From contig NZ_BMRP01000006.1 of the NCBI RefSeq assembly GCF_014648695.1, forward strand, positions 63,494 through 124,243: 60,750 nt of DNA. Reading direction: 5' to 3'. Positions 39,797 to 49,014 of the stretch are shown here, one piece after another. This DNA comes from Streptomyces albospinus. GTDB lineage: Bacteria > Actinomycetota > Actinomycetes > Streptomycetales > Streptomycetaceae. The position numbers were made by a program, and so were the translations under genes. How positions within the stretch are numbered: the first letter of the stretch is position 1; every line of letters starts with the position of its first letter. A model generated the notes under the pieces. It was not told where the DNA came from, ran no database searches, and worked only from the letters and a program-made list of their open reading frames with translations.

Positions 39797-41752
39797 TCAT
39801 ACGTCCAGGGCGCGGTGGATGCCCTCGTAGGCCAGCCACTGGGCGTGGGTGTGCAGCCCGTAGGTGAGGTCCGTGGCGGGTTTCCAGCCGGGCGGGGCGG
39901 AGGGCCAGGGCGCTTCCTCCGTACGGTGCGGGGGCGCGGCGGACGGCGCCGGCGGCGTCTCGGCGATCGGTACGGGGCGGACGGCCGTCCGTACCGCCTC
40001 CGCCAGTTCGGAGGCGGAGACCGGGGCGCCGGCGAGCCCGGTCGCCGCTTCCGGCGGCGGCGTACGCAGCATCGCGGACAGCGCGCCGACCAGGTCGCTG
40101 ACGTGCAGGGGCCGCAGCGGCTCGGCCGACTCCTGGAAGGTCAGCGGGTAGCTGCGCAGCGCGTCCCACACGAGGCGGCCGATCCGCCCGTCGTGCGGGC
40201 AGCCGGGGCCGTACAGATCCCCCACGTGGACGGCCACTTCCCTGAACTCCCCCGTGGTGGATGGATACTTCAGGGTGAGGGGGGTACCACGGCCGGTGGC
40301 AGTCCCAATCCCAGCCCCAGCCCCAATCCCAGCCCCAATCCCAGTCCCAGTCGCAGTCGCAGTCGCAGTCGCAGTCGCAGTCGCAGTCGCAGTCGCAGGA
40401 ACCTGCGGGTCCGGTGTCAGGGGTGTCAGGGGTGTCAGGTCGAGCAGTGCGTCGTACGGGCGGCCGGGCGGCTCTTCGGGGGTGGTGGGCGCTTCGGGAA
40501 CTGTGGGGCGGTCCAGAGGGGTGACGTGGTGTCCGGCGTCGGAGAGTCCCCGTACGAGGTGTTCCGTGAGCGGGGTTCCGGTGCCGAGCACGCCGACCCT
40601 GAGCGGGGTTCCGGTGCCGAGGACGCCGACCCTGAGGGGGGCTCCGGTCCGGGGGCGGGCCGGGCGGGTCCGGAGCCGGTCGGCCGCCTCGCGGCCCGCC
40701 TCGACGCCGGCGAGGGTGATCTGCGCCAGTTCGTCCCGCAGTTCGGCGATCCGCTCCTCGGGCTGGGCGTAACTGATGCCCCCGGGGCCCACGGTGGCCA
40801 GCGCCTCGGCGAGGACCGCGGGGTCGGGGACGGTGCCGCTGCCGGGTGCGCCGGTGCGATCGAGGCCGTCCCGCTGCTGGACGAATCCCATCGTGAAGGC
40901 CGTCAGCCAGGTCCCGGTGGCCGCGGCGGGGCCGCTCGCTTCGGCCATTCCCACGATGGCCGGTTGCGGCCTTCCGGGTCGCAGGCCGCAACCCTCCAGA
41001 TATTGCTCGCAGGTGACATGGAGCCAGTGGCCGGGACCGTCGCCCGGGCCGGGGCCGTCGGCGCGTACCGCGCACTGCGCGACACCGTGTTTGAAGAACG
41101 GGAGCACCCGCAGTCCGCTCAGCCGGACGTCTTCGCGACCGGGAACGTCCGAGGGCAGAAAGCAGACCGAACGGCGCGGCCCGCGGAAGGCATTGCCCGA
41201 GATGCTGCCGTGGTCCTCGTGTTCGGCGAGGCTGGGTACCGAAACGTACGCAGGGATTCCGTGCGCGCGTAAGTAGCGGTTCATCAGGATGTCGTCGGGC
41301 CAGCTGTCAAGATGACGTCGGCCGAAAGCCACGAATCCGGCGGCGACTTCCCTGGGCAGAATGATGGCGACGCACGGAAAATACTCGTTGACGGCGGCCA
41401 CCCAGCGCGCTCCGGCCAGTGCGCCGAAACGCACCGCGGCACCGTTTCTGGAGTCCCAGAGCGCGAAAAGCGCAAGGGCTGCGTCCGGCATCTCTTGGAT
41501 CGCCATCCGGGCGCGCGCGAAGAACGTATCGGAGAGGATCATGTCGTCCTGGACGACGAGTTGATGAGTGGCGCCGTCCTCGATCGCCGACCAGGCGCAC
41601 AGCGCGGTCCGCAATACGGACGGTTTGCCGGCCGGGTCGGGGTCCATGACGACCCGTAATGCCCCCGGCGGGGCGGCCTGCGCCAGCCGCTCCGCTGCCG
41701 CGCGGCGTTTCGGGTGGGTCATCACGGCACCGCTCAGCCGATATCGCGTCAT
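39797..41752 (-). CDS. GT-A-like domain fused to an eroded Rossmann/epimerase-like domain
   Basis: A 651-aa protein. Residues about 5-240 look like a GT-A glycosyltransferase-type fold (LVVQDDMILSDTFF with an acidic DD site, FGRRHLDSWPDDILMNRYL). A linker leads to a Rossmann-like start (RVGVLGTGTPL) followed by VAVHVGDLYGPGCPHDGRI, LRPLHVSDLVGALSAML and an SDR-like C-terminus with THAQWLAYEGIHRALD. The typical YxxxK of extended SDRs is not seen, so the C-domain may be non-catalytic. The segment between them holds an Ala-Thr microsatellite and a 33-nt tandem duplication of the GTGTPLRVGVL stretch. ATG 41752 has GGAGGA 8 nt upstream. It is divergent from the epimerase. Confidence 0.7.
   Translation of the reverse strand: MTRYRLSGAVMTHPKRRAAAERLAQAAPPGALRVVMDPDPAGKPSVLRTALCAWSAIEDGATHQLVVQDDMILSDTFFARARMAIQEMPDAALALFALWDSRNGAAVRFGALAGARWVAAVNEYFPCVAIILPREVAAGFVAFGRRHLDSWPDDILMNRYLRAHGIPAYVSVPSLAEHEDHGSISGNAFRGPRRSVCFLPSDVPGREDVRLSGLRVLPFFKHGVAQCAVRADGPGPGDGPGHWLHVTCEQYLEGCGLRPGRPQPAIVGMAEASGPAAATGTWLTAFTMGFVQQRDGLDRTGAPGSGTVPDPAVLAEALATVGPGGISYAQPEERIAELRDELAQITLAGVEAGREAADRLRTRPARPRTGAPLRVGVLGTGTPLRVGVLGTGTPLTEHLVRGLSDAGHHVTPLDRPTVPEAPTTPEEPPGRPYDALLDLTPLTPLTPDPQVPATATATATATATATATGTGIGAGIGAGAGIGTATGRGTPLTLKYPSTTGEFREVAVHVGDLYGPGCPHDGRIGRLVWDALRSYPLTFQESAEPLRPLHVSDLVGALSAMLRTPPPEAATGLAGAPVSASELAEAVRTAVRPVPIAETPPAPSAAPPHRTEEAPWPSAPPGWKPATDLTYGLHTHAQWLAYEGIHRALDV
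40312..40397 (-). repeat. Hexanucleotide microsatellite inside the fusion gene
   Basis: About nine CAGTCG units preceded by degenerate CAGCCC/CAATCC units, coding Ala-Thr repeats then Gly-Ile/Gly-Ala. The 6-nt unit keeps frame. Confidence 0.92.
40568..40633 (-). repeat. 33-bp tandem duplication inside the fusion gene
   Basis: Two near-identical 33-nt copies (40568-40600, 40601-40633) with a partial third, duplicating the GTGTPLRVGVL dinucleotide-loop-like stretch. Confidence 0.88.
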
Positions 41753-41932
41753 CAATTTCCTCCGGCGCTTTTCGCCGTGCCGGGCAATCCGGCACAGGTG
41801 AATCCGGACAGTACGGCGGTCGCCGGGAGCGCCGCAAGACTGCCGAAATCGCGCTCTGGTAGCGGCATTCCCCGGCCGACATGCTGACCGCTGGCCCATG
41901 TCGGGCGATCTCGTGCACAGGGAGAGGGTTCC

Positions 41933-43057
41933 ATGTCGGCGACGGCGAACGGCAGTGGCAACATCAGTGGTACCGGCACCGGTAATGGCGTGGGAAGTGT
42001 TGCGTACGGCGATCCGGGGGAATCCGTGGCGGCGCGGCTGGAGAAACTGCGGGACGCCCGTGTGGTGGTGACCGGCGGCGCCGGATTGGTGGGCAGCCGG
42101 CTGGTTGCGCTATTACGCCGGGCGGATGCCGAGGTGACGGTACTGGACCGGCTGGACGCCTATCCCGAATCGGCGCACACCTCGTTGTTCGGGGTGGACG
42201 ATCTCGGGGTGAAGTTGGTGGTCGGCGATGTCTGCGACCGCGAAGCGGTGCGTACGGTGCTCGCCGACGCCGACTATGTGGTGCACGCCGCGGCGTACGC
42301 GGATGTGGCCGCGTGCACCCGGCGGCCCGATATCGCCTTCCGGGCCAATGTGCAGGGCACCCAGGTGGTGCTGGAGGAGGCCGCGGCCTCCGTGGTGCGG
42401 CGGCTGGTGCTGGTGTCCTCGGCGGCGGTGTACGGGGACGGCGACCCCTCCGTGCAGGGGCCGCAGGTGTTCCGCGAGGACCAGCGGCTGCTCCCGGTGT
42501 CGGTGTACGCCAACTCCAAGCTCTGGGCCGAGCACCAGACCCGGCTGCTGCTGGGCGGGCCGGACACCCCGGAGTACGCGGTGCTGCGCTACTTCTCCGT
42601 CTACGGCGATCCGCAGATCCCCAAGCCCGGCAGCCATTCGTGGATGGTGGCCTGGCTGTCCATGCAGGCCCGGCTGGGCCGCCCGATGCGGCTCAACGGG
42701 GGCGGGGTGCAGGTGCGGGACCTGGTGCACGTCGAGGATGTCGCGGCGGCCACCGCGCTGGCCCTGATCGAGGAGCGGATGGCCGGGGAGACCGTCAACG
42801 TCGGTACCGGCGTGCCGACTTCGGTGCGCGAGGTGGGTGAGCTGATCGCGCCGCACTTCCCCGAGTCGCGGTTCGTCACCACCCCCATGCCGGAGGGCGA
42901 TCCCCTGGGGGGTTGTGCCGCGACCGAGCACTCCCGTGAACTGCTGCGCTGGCAGCCGCGGATCGACGTCCGGGCGGGTGTGGAGCGCTATGTGCGGTGG
43001 CTGTCCGCGACACCCCATGCGGTGCCGGGGTGGCTGGCCGCCGGGCCGACCGCATGA
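41933..43057 (+). CDS. NAD-dependent nucleotide-sugar epimerase/dehydratase (extended SDR)
   Basis: A 374-aa enzyme of the GalE/RmlB-like family. It has the NAD loop GGAGLVG (48-54), VSSAAVYGDGDPSV, catalytic YxxxK as VYANSKLWAEH (Tyr191, Lys195) and RYFSVYGDPQIPKPGS. A 40-residue Gly/Ser/Asn-rich leader precedes the domain. ATG 41933 is preceded by GAGAGG. It is divergent from the fusion gene and followed in the same direction by the Nudix and GHMP genes, suggesting conversion and activation of a nucleotide sugar. Confidence 0.92.
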   Translation: MSATANGSGNISGTGTGNGVGSVAYGDPGESVAARLEKLRDARVVVTGGAGLVGSRLVALLRRADAEVTVLDRLDAYPESAHTSLFGVDDLGVKLVVGDVCDREAVRTVLADADYVVHAAAYADVAACTRRPDIAFRANVQGTQVVLEEAAASVVRRLVLVSSAAVYGDGDPSVQGPQVFREDQRLLPVSVYANSKLWAEHQTRLLLGGPDTPEYAVLRYFSVYGDPQIPKPGSHSWMVAWLSMQARLGRPMRLNGGGVQVRDLVHVEDVAAATALALIEERMAGETVNVGTGVPTSVREVGELIAPHFPESRFVTTPMPEGDPLGGCAATEHSRELLRWQPRIDVRAGVERYVRWLSATPHAVPGWLAAGPTA

Positions 43058-43116
43058 CAGCCTGCCGCCGGGAAGGCAGAGCGAGAACCGCGAACCGGGA
43101 GCAAGGTGACGTACAG

Positions 43117-43611
43117 GTGAGTTATGTCGGCTCGTATCTCTGGTCCCTGCGGCAGAAGGTGGGCAGCCGGCCGCTGCTCGTCCCGGGGGCGCAGGTCCTG
43201 CTGCTGGACGGGGCCGGCCGGGGTCTGTTCCAGCAGCGCGCCGACACCGGCGTATGGGAGCTGCCGGCCGGGGCGTGCGAGGAGGGCAGCGACTTCGCCG
43301 GGACGGCCGTGCGGGAGCTGGCGGAGGAGACCGGTCTGCGGGTGGCGCCGGCCGATCTGGAAGCCTTCGGCTCGCTGTCCGACCCCGAGGTGCACACCCT
43401 GACGTACCCCAACGGGGACGTCACGCACTGCTTCGCGCTGTGCTTCTGGGCCCGCCGCTGGTCCGGGGAACTGTCCCCGGGCCGGGACGAGGTGACCCAG
43501 GTGCAGTTCCGGGCGCTCGCGGATCCGCCGCGACCGCTGCATCCGCCCACCGCCGTGGTCCTGGAGATGTTCCGGGAGTTCGGCTCGACCGGAAAGTTCC
43601 AGGCCCGATGA
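43117..43611 (+). CDS. Nudix hydrolase
   Basis: A 164-aa Nudix protein, probably hydrolysing a nucleoside-diphosphate-linked compound. The box reads GACEEGSDFAGTAVRELAEETGL: the RELAEETGL metal-binding half is intact, but the first conserved Glu of the consensus (G-x5-E) is Ser here. GTG 43117 with GGGAGCAAGG upstream fits the domain start. The next gene starts inside its stop (ATGA). Confidence 0.88.
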   Translation: MSYVGSYLWSLRQKVGSRPLLVPGAQVLLLDGAGRGLFQQRADTGVWELPAGACEEGSDFAGTAVRELAEETGLRVAPADLEAFGSLSDPEVHTLTYPNGDVTHCFALCFWARRWSGELSPGRDEVTQVQFRALADPPRPLHPPTAVVLEMFREFGSTGKFQAR

Positions 43612-44603
43612 CGATGATGCGAGCGGATCGAGCGGGACGTGCGGCGGTGCCGTGCCGGGCGTGCCTGTCCGGGGAGGACCTGGACTGGCTGGGCGGCCGG
43701 TCGGTCGGTCTGGCGCTGGATCTGACGACGTCGGTGGCGGTGCGGGCGCCCGGGGCCCAGCCGCCGGAGGGCGCCGCCGGCGGGGGCGGGGCGGGGAGCT
43801 GGGCGGAGGAGGTGTGGGCGTTTCTGCGCCGCCGGCTGCCCGGAGCGGGGCCGCGACCGCCGGCCGTGACGGTGCGCAGCGACGCGCCGGCGGCGAGCGG
43901 CCTGTCGTCGTCGACGGCGCTGATCGTGGCGCTGTTCCGGGCGTTCGCCGAGGTGGCGGCGCCGGATGCGCCGCTGTCCGCCCGGACGCTGGCCCAGTGG
44001 GCGTACGAGTTCGAGTTCGGGTACTTCAACGGCGGCGGGATGGACCATCTCGCGGTGATCGCGGGCGGTCTGCTGCTGCTCGACGGGCGGACGAGCGGCC
44101 TGCCGGAGATCGTGGGCCGGGTGGACTTCCCGGACGACTGGGGGGTGGTGGTGCTCGATTCGGCCACCAAGAAGGACACCGGCGACCACATCCGTACGGT
44201 GCGCGCGCAGCTCGCGGCCGGGGATGCCCGGCTCGCGGCGTACCGGGAGCGTGCCGATGCGGCGTCCGGCGCCGTCTGGGAGGCGGTGCACCGCCGCGAT
44301 CCGGCCGCCCTCGGTGCCGCGATGGGCGAGGCGCATGCCGCGATGCGCGACCTCCAGGGCATGTCCACGCCGCTGCTGGAGGAGTTGCGGGAGGTGGCGC
44401 TGCGCTCGGCCGGCCTGCCGCTGAAGCTGAGCGGGGCCGGCGGGGGCGGGGCGCTGGTGGGGGTCTGCCCGGCCGCCGAAGCGGAGGAGGTGGCCGGGCG
44501 GCTGCGGCGGGCGCTCGGTGCGGCGCATCCCCGGGCGCGGGTGATCGTGACCCGGGCGGCGGCGGGCCTGGCGCCGGAGCTCGCGGGGGCGCCGGCCCCG
44601 TAG
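43608..44603 (+). CDS. GHMP-family sugar kinase
   Basis: A 331-aa kinase of the galactokinase/mevalonate-kinase superfamily. The glycine-rich ATP motif is PAASGLSSSTAL (about 94-105), motif 3 is LSGAGGGGALVG (about 273-285), and the N-terminus LSGEDLDWLGGRSVGLALD resembles the sugar-binding galactokinase signature. It should phosphorylate a sugar anomeric carbon, feeding nucleotide-sugar formation with the epimerase upstream. ATG 43608 overlaps the Nudix stop (ATGA). A strong hairpin follows. Confidence 0.9.
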   Translation: MTMMRADRAGRAAVPCRACLSGEDLDWLGGRSVGLALDLTTSVAVRAPGAQPPEGAAGGGGAGSWAEEVWAFLRRRLPGAGPRPPAVTVRSDAPAASGLSSSTALIVALFRAFAEVAAPDAPLSARTLAQWAYEFEFGYFNGGGMDHLAVIAGGLLLLDGRTSGLPEIVGRVDFPDDWGVVVLDSATKKDTGDHIRTVRAQLAAGDARLAAYRERADAASGAVWEAVHRRDPAALGAAMGEAHAAMRDLQGMSTPLLEELREVALRSAGLPLKLSGAGGGGALVGVCPAAEAEEVAGRLRRALGAAHPRARVIVTRAAAGLAPELAGAPAP

Positions 44604-44610
44604 GGCGCGG

Positions 44611-44654
44611 CCGGTTCCCCGGGGCCGTCCGGTACGCCGGCCCCGGGGAACCGG
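44611..44654. terminator. Bidirectional hairpin between GHMP kinase and radical SAM genes
   Basis: A perfect 16-bp stem CCGGTTCCCCGGGGCC (44611-44626) with 44639-44654 and a 12-nt loop. It sits between convergent genes and can stop both. Confidence 0.88.
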
Positions 44655-44699
44655 CGGTCCCGGAGGACCGCCGACGCGCCAACCGCCCAGCGGGGAGGG

Positions 44700-45812
44700 C
44701 TAGATGAACGGGTCCTCCTCGCTCCTGGCCTCCGGTACCGCCACGGTCCCCGCCGCCGCCCCGGACCTGATCTTGTCGAGTTCGAGGTTGGAGCGGTGGC
44801 GCGCGCAGTGGAAGCGGCAGTCCCGGCTGGGGTCGACGATGCCGCGGTCCGAGGTGCGCCAGATGTCCGCCAGGCTGTCGGTCACCGCGTCCCCGATGCG
44901 GGCTCCGGCGTTCCCCCGGTGGTACGAGCAGACGTAGACGCCCGACGGCGTCACCAGGGTGCGCAGTTCGGCGACCCGGCAGCGGTGGTAGTCCTTCTCC
45001 TGAACGGGCCCCACCCGGGTCCGCAGGGAGGTCAGGGTCGAGGAGTTGACGATCTCGAAGTGGTCGCCCGTCCACTTCTGCGCCTCGGTGAGCTGCTCCT
45101 CCACGGAGGCGAGGATGCCGGCCGGCACCTGGATGACGTGGTGGCCGTCGTCGAACATCGCCTTGGTCTCGAAGTAGTCGCACCCGATGTCGTGGGCGAG
45201 TTCGGCGGCCCGTAAGACCTCGTGGTGGTTGCCGACGACGCTCCCGTCCGGCTCCTGGCGGGTCATGACGAGGAACGAGTAGCCGAGCGCGCCCTGTTTG
45301 GCCTCGGCGAGCAGCCGCATGTTGCCGATGACCTTGTCGAAGACGCTGCGGCCCTTGCGGTCGGGCCGGAAGAGCCGGTAGGTGTCGCTGGTGCCGGCGT
45401 CGACGGAGACCCGTACCCATGAGGCGTAGGCGGCCAGTTCGGCGAGGTTCTGCCGGATCAGGGTGCCGTTGGTGACCACGCCGATGGCGATGCCGGCCTC
45501 GCCGAGGACCCGCAGCACCGTGCGGGTGCCGCGGTGGGCGAGCGGTTCACCGCCTCCGATGAGGACCACCGCCCTGACCTTCATCTCCACCAGTTCCCCG
45601 GCCAGTTCGGCGAGCCGTTCGGGGGTGAAGCGCCCTTGGTTGAGCAGCTTTCCGCTGATGCACTCCGGGCAGGCCAGGTCGCAGAAGGTCGTCGGGTCCA
45701 GGTCCACGACCAGGGGGCCGCTGGAGGGTCCTCCGGAGGCGGCTTCGAGGATCCGCGGCCAGCCGGTCGGCTGGTAGAGCTTGGACACCAGGTCGAGACG
45801 GTCGAACGTCAC
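44700..45812 (-). CDS. Radical SAM protein (SPASM-like C-terminus)
   Basis: A 370-aa radical SAM enzyme. CDLACPEC (Cys44, Cys48, Cys51) is the 4Fe-4S/SAM motif; VVLIGGGEPLAH and VVTNGTLI follow as usual. The C-terminal third has further cysteines (CRVAEL, GVYVCSYHRGN, CRFHCARH) that resemble a SPASM or twitch auxiliary cluster. GTG 45812 follows AGGAG at 7 nt. It is convergent with the kinase gene and lies just downstream of the sugar importer in the same direction. Reaction unknown. Confidence 0.92.
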   Translation of the reverse strand: MTFDRLDLVSKLYQPTGWPRILEAASGGPSSGPLVVDLDPTTFCDLACPECISGKLLNQGRFTPERLAELAGELVEMKVRAVVLIGGGEPLAHRGTRTVLRVLGEAGIAIGVVTNGTLIRQNLAELAAYASWVRVSVDAGTSDTYRLFRPDRKGRSVFDKVIGNMRLLAEAKQGALGYSFLVMTRQEPDGSVVGNHHEVLRAAELAHDIGCDYFETKAMFDDGHHVIQVPAGILASVEEQLTEAQKWTGDHFEIVNSSTLTSLRTRVGPVQEKDYHRCRVAELRTLVTPSGVYVCSYHRGNAGARIGDAVTDSLADIWRTSDRGIVDPSRDCRFHCARHRSNLELDKIRSGAAAGTVAVPEARSEEDPFI

Positions 45813-45899
45813 GTGTTCTCCTGCAAGGTCGGGTACGTGCGGAGGGTCCGTCCACCGGGGCAGCGGTGCACCGGTGAGCGCGTACGGCGAAAGTCCGGG

Positions 45900-46790
45900 T
45901 CATCCCTTGACCGCGCCGGTCGCCAGGCCGGCGGCGAGCCGGCGCTGGACGAGCGCGAAGAAGCCCGCCACGGGGAGCGCGGTGAGCGTGGCGCCGGCCA
46001 TCAGCCCGCCGTAGTCGGTGCCGAAGCCGGTCTGGAAGGACACCAGCCAGATGCTGAGGGGCTGCTTGTCGTTGCTGGACAGCAGGACATAGGCGAGCAC
46101 GTACTCGTTCCATGCCTGGACCAGGGCGTAGAGGGAGGTGGCCACCAGCCCCGGTGCGAGCAGCGGCAGGACGACTCGGCGGAAGGCGCCCAGCCGGGTG
46201 CAGCCGTCGGTCATCGCGGCCTCCTCCAGTTCGACCGGAACGGCGGCGACGAAGCCGCGCAGCAGCCAGACCGTGAAGGGGAGCACGAAGACGAGATAGG
46301 TGAGGATCACCCCGGGCAGGCTGTCGGTCAGTCCGGCGTCGCTGAGCAGCAGGTACACCGGAATGATCAGCCCGGCGAGCGGGATCATCTGGACGCCCAG
46401 GATCACCATGACCAGGGCTTTGCGCCCGGCGAACGCAAAGCGGGCGAGGGCGAATGCGGCGAGCGTGCCGATGAGCAGGGAGACGGCGACGGTCCCGGCG
46501 CCGATGAGGACGCTGGCCCGCACATTGGCCCAGAACGTCGGGGTGCCGAGGGCCCGGCGGAAGTGTTCCAGGGTCAGGTGGTCCGGCCAGAATCGCGGCG
46601 GGTCGGCATGGATCTCCTCGGCCGGGCGGAATGCGGTGAGCAGCATCCAGTAGATCGGGAATGCCATCAGCGCGCCGAAGAGCAGGCCCAGCGCATTCAG
46701 CCCGGGGCGCCGTTTCCCGCGGTGCGGGGAGTTCGGCCGTTCCCGGAGCCGCAAAACGCCCGAACTCCCGGTGCCGGGTGGTGTGTTCAC
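45900..46790 (-). CDS. Sugar ABC transporter permease (MalG type)
   Basis: A 296-aa CUT1 permease with six TM helices and the EAA loop EEAAMTDGCTRLGAFRRVVLPLLAPGL. GTG 46790 overlaps the upstream MalF-type stop (GTGA). No ATPase gene is present; in Streptomyces such operons share MsiK (established knowledge). Confidence 0.93.
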   Translation of the reverse strand: MNTPPGTGSSGVLRLRERPNSPHRGKRRPGLNALGLLFGALMAFPIYWMLLTAFRPAEEIHADPPRFWPDHLTLEHFRRALGTPTFWANVRASVLIGAGTVAVSLLIGTLAAFALARFAFAGRKALVMVILGVQMIPLAGLIIPVYLLLSDAGLTDSLPGVILTYLVFVLPFTVWLLRGFVAAVPVELEEAAMTDGCTRLGAFRRVVLPLLAPGLVATSLYALVQAWNEYVLAYVLLSSNDKQPLSIWLVSFQTGFGTDYGGLMAGATLTALPVAGFFALVQRRLAAGLATGAVKG

Positions 46791-47716
46791 TCGGTCTCCC
46801 CCAGGTGGACGAGCTGGCGGACGTAGACGACCGCGCCGCCCAGCAGCATGAGTACGGTGACGACGGCGATGGCCGCGCCCGCGCTGTAGCGGTTGACGGC
46901 GAAGGACTCGGTGAACGAATAGACCCCGAGCAGGTAGTAGTCCTTCTCGGGCTGGCCGCCGCGCATCAGCCAGATCTGGTTGAACACCCCGAAGTCCCAG
47001 ATCGCGCAGAGCGAGGTGACCAGTACGGCGGTCGGTTTGATCGCCGGGAAGGTGACGTGCCGGAACAGCCGGAATCCGCGGGCGCCGTCGACGAGTGCCG
47101 CCTCCTCCCATTCCACGGGGATCTGGAGGAGCGCGGCGTGCAGGGTGATGGCGGCGAAGGGCACGGTGCCCCAGACGACGACGCCGGTGATGACGGCGAA
47201 TCCCTGCCAGGGGTTCTCGAACCAGTTGTGCTTGCTGAAGTCCAGTCCGGGCAGCAGCCCCAGCAGCCAGTTGACGACGCCGTAGTCGGCGTCCGACAGC
47301 CAGCGGAAGATGGACGCCGCGACCATGATCGGCATGGCCCAGACGGCGACCAGCACTCCGGTCATGGCCGTCCGGACCCAGGGCGCCACCCGCCGCATCA
47401 GCAGCGCCACCAGCATCGACAGCGCCACTGTCGCGGTCACACAGACCGCCGTGAACAGCGCGGTGCGCCCGACGACCGTCCAGAAGAACCCGTCGGAGAG
47501 GATCGACCGGTAGTGCGCCAGTCCGGCCCAGGGCGGCGTGGCCCCGGAGAAGAGTTCGCGGCGGGTCATGTCCTGGAAGGACAGCAGTACGAGGTCGGCG
47601 AGCGGGTAGCCGAGGACGGCGGCGAGGGCGAGCACGGTCGGCGCGATCAGCAGGTAGGGCAGTACCCGCCGCCGGGCGGTGCGCCGGGCGCGCGGCTGCG
47701 GATCCGTGGTCCCCAC
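46787..47716 (-). CDS. Sugar ABC transporter permease (MalF type)
   Basis: A 309-aa CUT1 permease, RRRVLPYLLIAPTVLALAAVLGYP at the start and EAA loop WEEAALVDGARGFRLFRHVTFPAI near 200-225. The GTG at 47716 lies 5 bp after the binding-protein stop and its stop overlaps the MalG-type start, so the transporter is one operon. Confidence 0.92.
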   Translation of the reverse strand: MGTTDPQPRARRTARRRVLPYLLIAPTVLALAAVLGYPLADLVLLSFQDMTRRELFSGATPPWAGLAHYRSILSDGFFWTVVGRTALFTAVCVTATVALSMLVALLMRRVAPWVRTAMTGVLVAVWAMPIMVAASIFRWLSDADYGVVNWLLGLLPGLDFSKHNWFENPWQGFAVITGVVVWGTVPFAAITLHAALLQIPVEWEEAALVDGARGFRLFRHVTFPAIKPTAVLVTSLCAIWDFGVFNQIWLMRGGQPEKDYYLLGVYSFTESFAVNRYSAGAAIAVVTVLMLLGGAVVYVRQLVHLGETE

Positions 47717-47721
47717 GGCCG

Positions 47722-49014
47722 TCAGTTCTCGTTGATCACGGCGTCGATCCGGCGGTCCGCGGCCCGTGCCGCGTCCGCCACCGGCTGCTTCCCGGTCGCG
47801 ATGTCCTGGAGCGTCTCCTGGAGGACATTGGACTTCTCCACGGCTGCCCAGCCCGGCGCCAAGGGGGTCACCCAGCCGCGCCCGGCGGCCCGCGCGGCGG
47901 GGCCGTTGACGCCGTCGGCGGCCACCTCCCGCAGCTGGGCGGTGTTGTTGGGCAGGGTGTCGGCGGCGATCAGCCGGCGCTGCGAGGTGCGGTCGGTGAA
48001 CAGCCGGATCCAGTCCCGGGCGCGGTCCTGGTGGGCGGACTTGGCGGGGACGGCCAGGGTGGAGCCGCCCAGGAACGGCGGCAGCAGTCTGCCCGAGGGG
48101 CCCGGGAAGGCGAACGTGGCGAATTTTCCGCGCAGTTGCGGGCTGCCGCCCGACCTGCTGTCCGTCGCGGCCTTGGCCTCCCAGGTGTTGCCGTAGAACA
48201 TGCCGACCCGGCCCTGCCCGACCACCGCCGGCTCGTCGCCGTTGTCCTTGGACCGGTCGCCCACGTAGTACGCGTCGAGCAGGTCCTTCCAGGCGGACAG
48301 GCCCTTGACGGACGCGGCGGAGGACAGCGCGCCGTGCCAGCGGCCGTCCTTTTGCACCGCGATGTCGCCGCCCGCGTCCTTGACGAATGCCATTGCCGCG
48401 TACCAGTAGCGGCCCGGCATGTAGAACGCGGAGAAATTCTTGTCGGCGGCGCCGAACTTCCGCTTCAGCTTGTCGAGATCCGCCCGCAACTCCGTATAGC
48501 TGCGCGGCGCCCGGTCCACGCCGACCTGATGGAGGAGGTCGGTGCGGTAGATACCGACCCGGGGTCCCGCGTAATACGGCACGCAGTAGGTCCTGCCGTC
48601 GTTGCGGCAGGCGTCGCGGAGCGCCCCCAGCCATTCCCCGGAATGATCGAATGCCGAGGGATCGAGTGGCGCGAACGCCCCGTTGACGAGGTAATTGGTG
48701 GTCTCGCTGTTGCCCATCTCCACCACGTCGGGGACCTGCCGCCCGGCCAGTGCCGCGTCGAGCTTCTGGTTCTTGCTGGTCCACTGCTGGTATTCCACCT
48801 TGACCCGGGTCCCGGGGTGTTTCCGGTGGAACCGGTCGTTGACCTCCGAGACCAGATCCGGCCAGCTCTCCTGGGCGTCGACGGTCAGCCACACCGTCAG
48901 GTCCCCCGACCGGTCCGCCGCGGCCCCCGGCCTGCCGCCGCCGCAGGCGGTCACCGACCCCAGTACGGCAATTGCCCCGAGCACTGCCGCTGAACGGAAG
49001 ATGCGTTCGGCCAT
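47722..49014 (-). CDS. Sugar ABC transporter substrate-binding lipoprotein
   Basis: A 430-aa extracellular solute-binding protein (family 1/MalE type). The signal ends in lipobox VTAC (Cys24), then DLTVWLTVDAQESWPDLVSEVN starts the mature domain. Binding-lobe blocks PDVVEMGNSETTNYLVNGAFAPL and VGMFYGNTWEAKAA follow. ATG 49014 has GAGGAG at 4-9 nt. It is the first gene of the importer, divergent from the amidinotransferase across 298 bp; the ligand is unknown but may be a precursor or product of the cluster. Confidence 0.92.
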   Translation of the reverse strand: MAERIFRSAAVLGAIAVLGSVTACGGGRPGAAADRSGDLTVWLTVDAQESWPDLVSEVNDRFHRKHPGTRVKVEYQQWTSKNQKLDAALAGRQVPDVVEMGNSETTNYLVNGAFAPLDPSAFDHSGEWLGALRDACRNDGRTYCVPYYAGPRVGIYRTDLLHQVGVDRAPRSYTELRADLDKLKRKFGAADKNFSAFYMPGRYWYAAMAFVKDAGGDIAVQKDGRWHGALSSAASVKGLSAWKDLLDAYYVGDRSKDNGDEPAVVGQGRVGMFYGNTWEAKAATDSRSGGSPQLRGKFATFAFPGPSGRLLPPFLGGSTLAVPAKSAHQDRARDWIRLFTDRTSQRRLIAADTLPNNTAQLREVAADGVNGPAARAAGRGWVTPLAPGWAAVEKSNVLQETLQDIATGKQPVADAARAADRRIDAVINEN

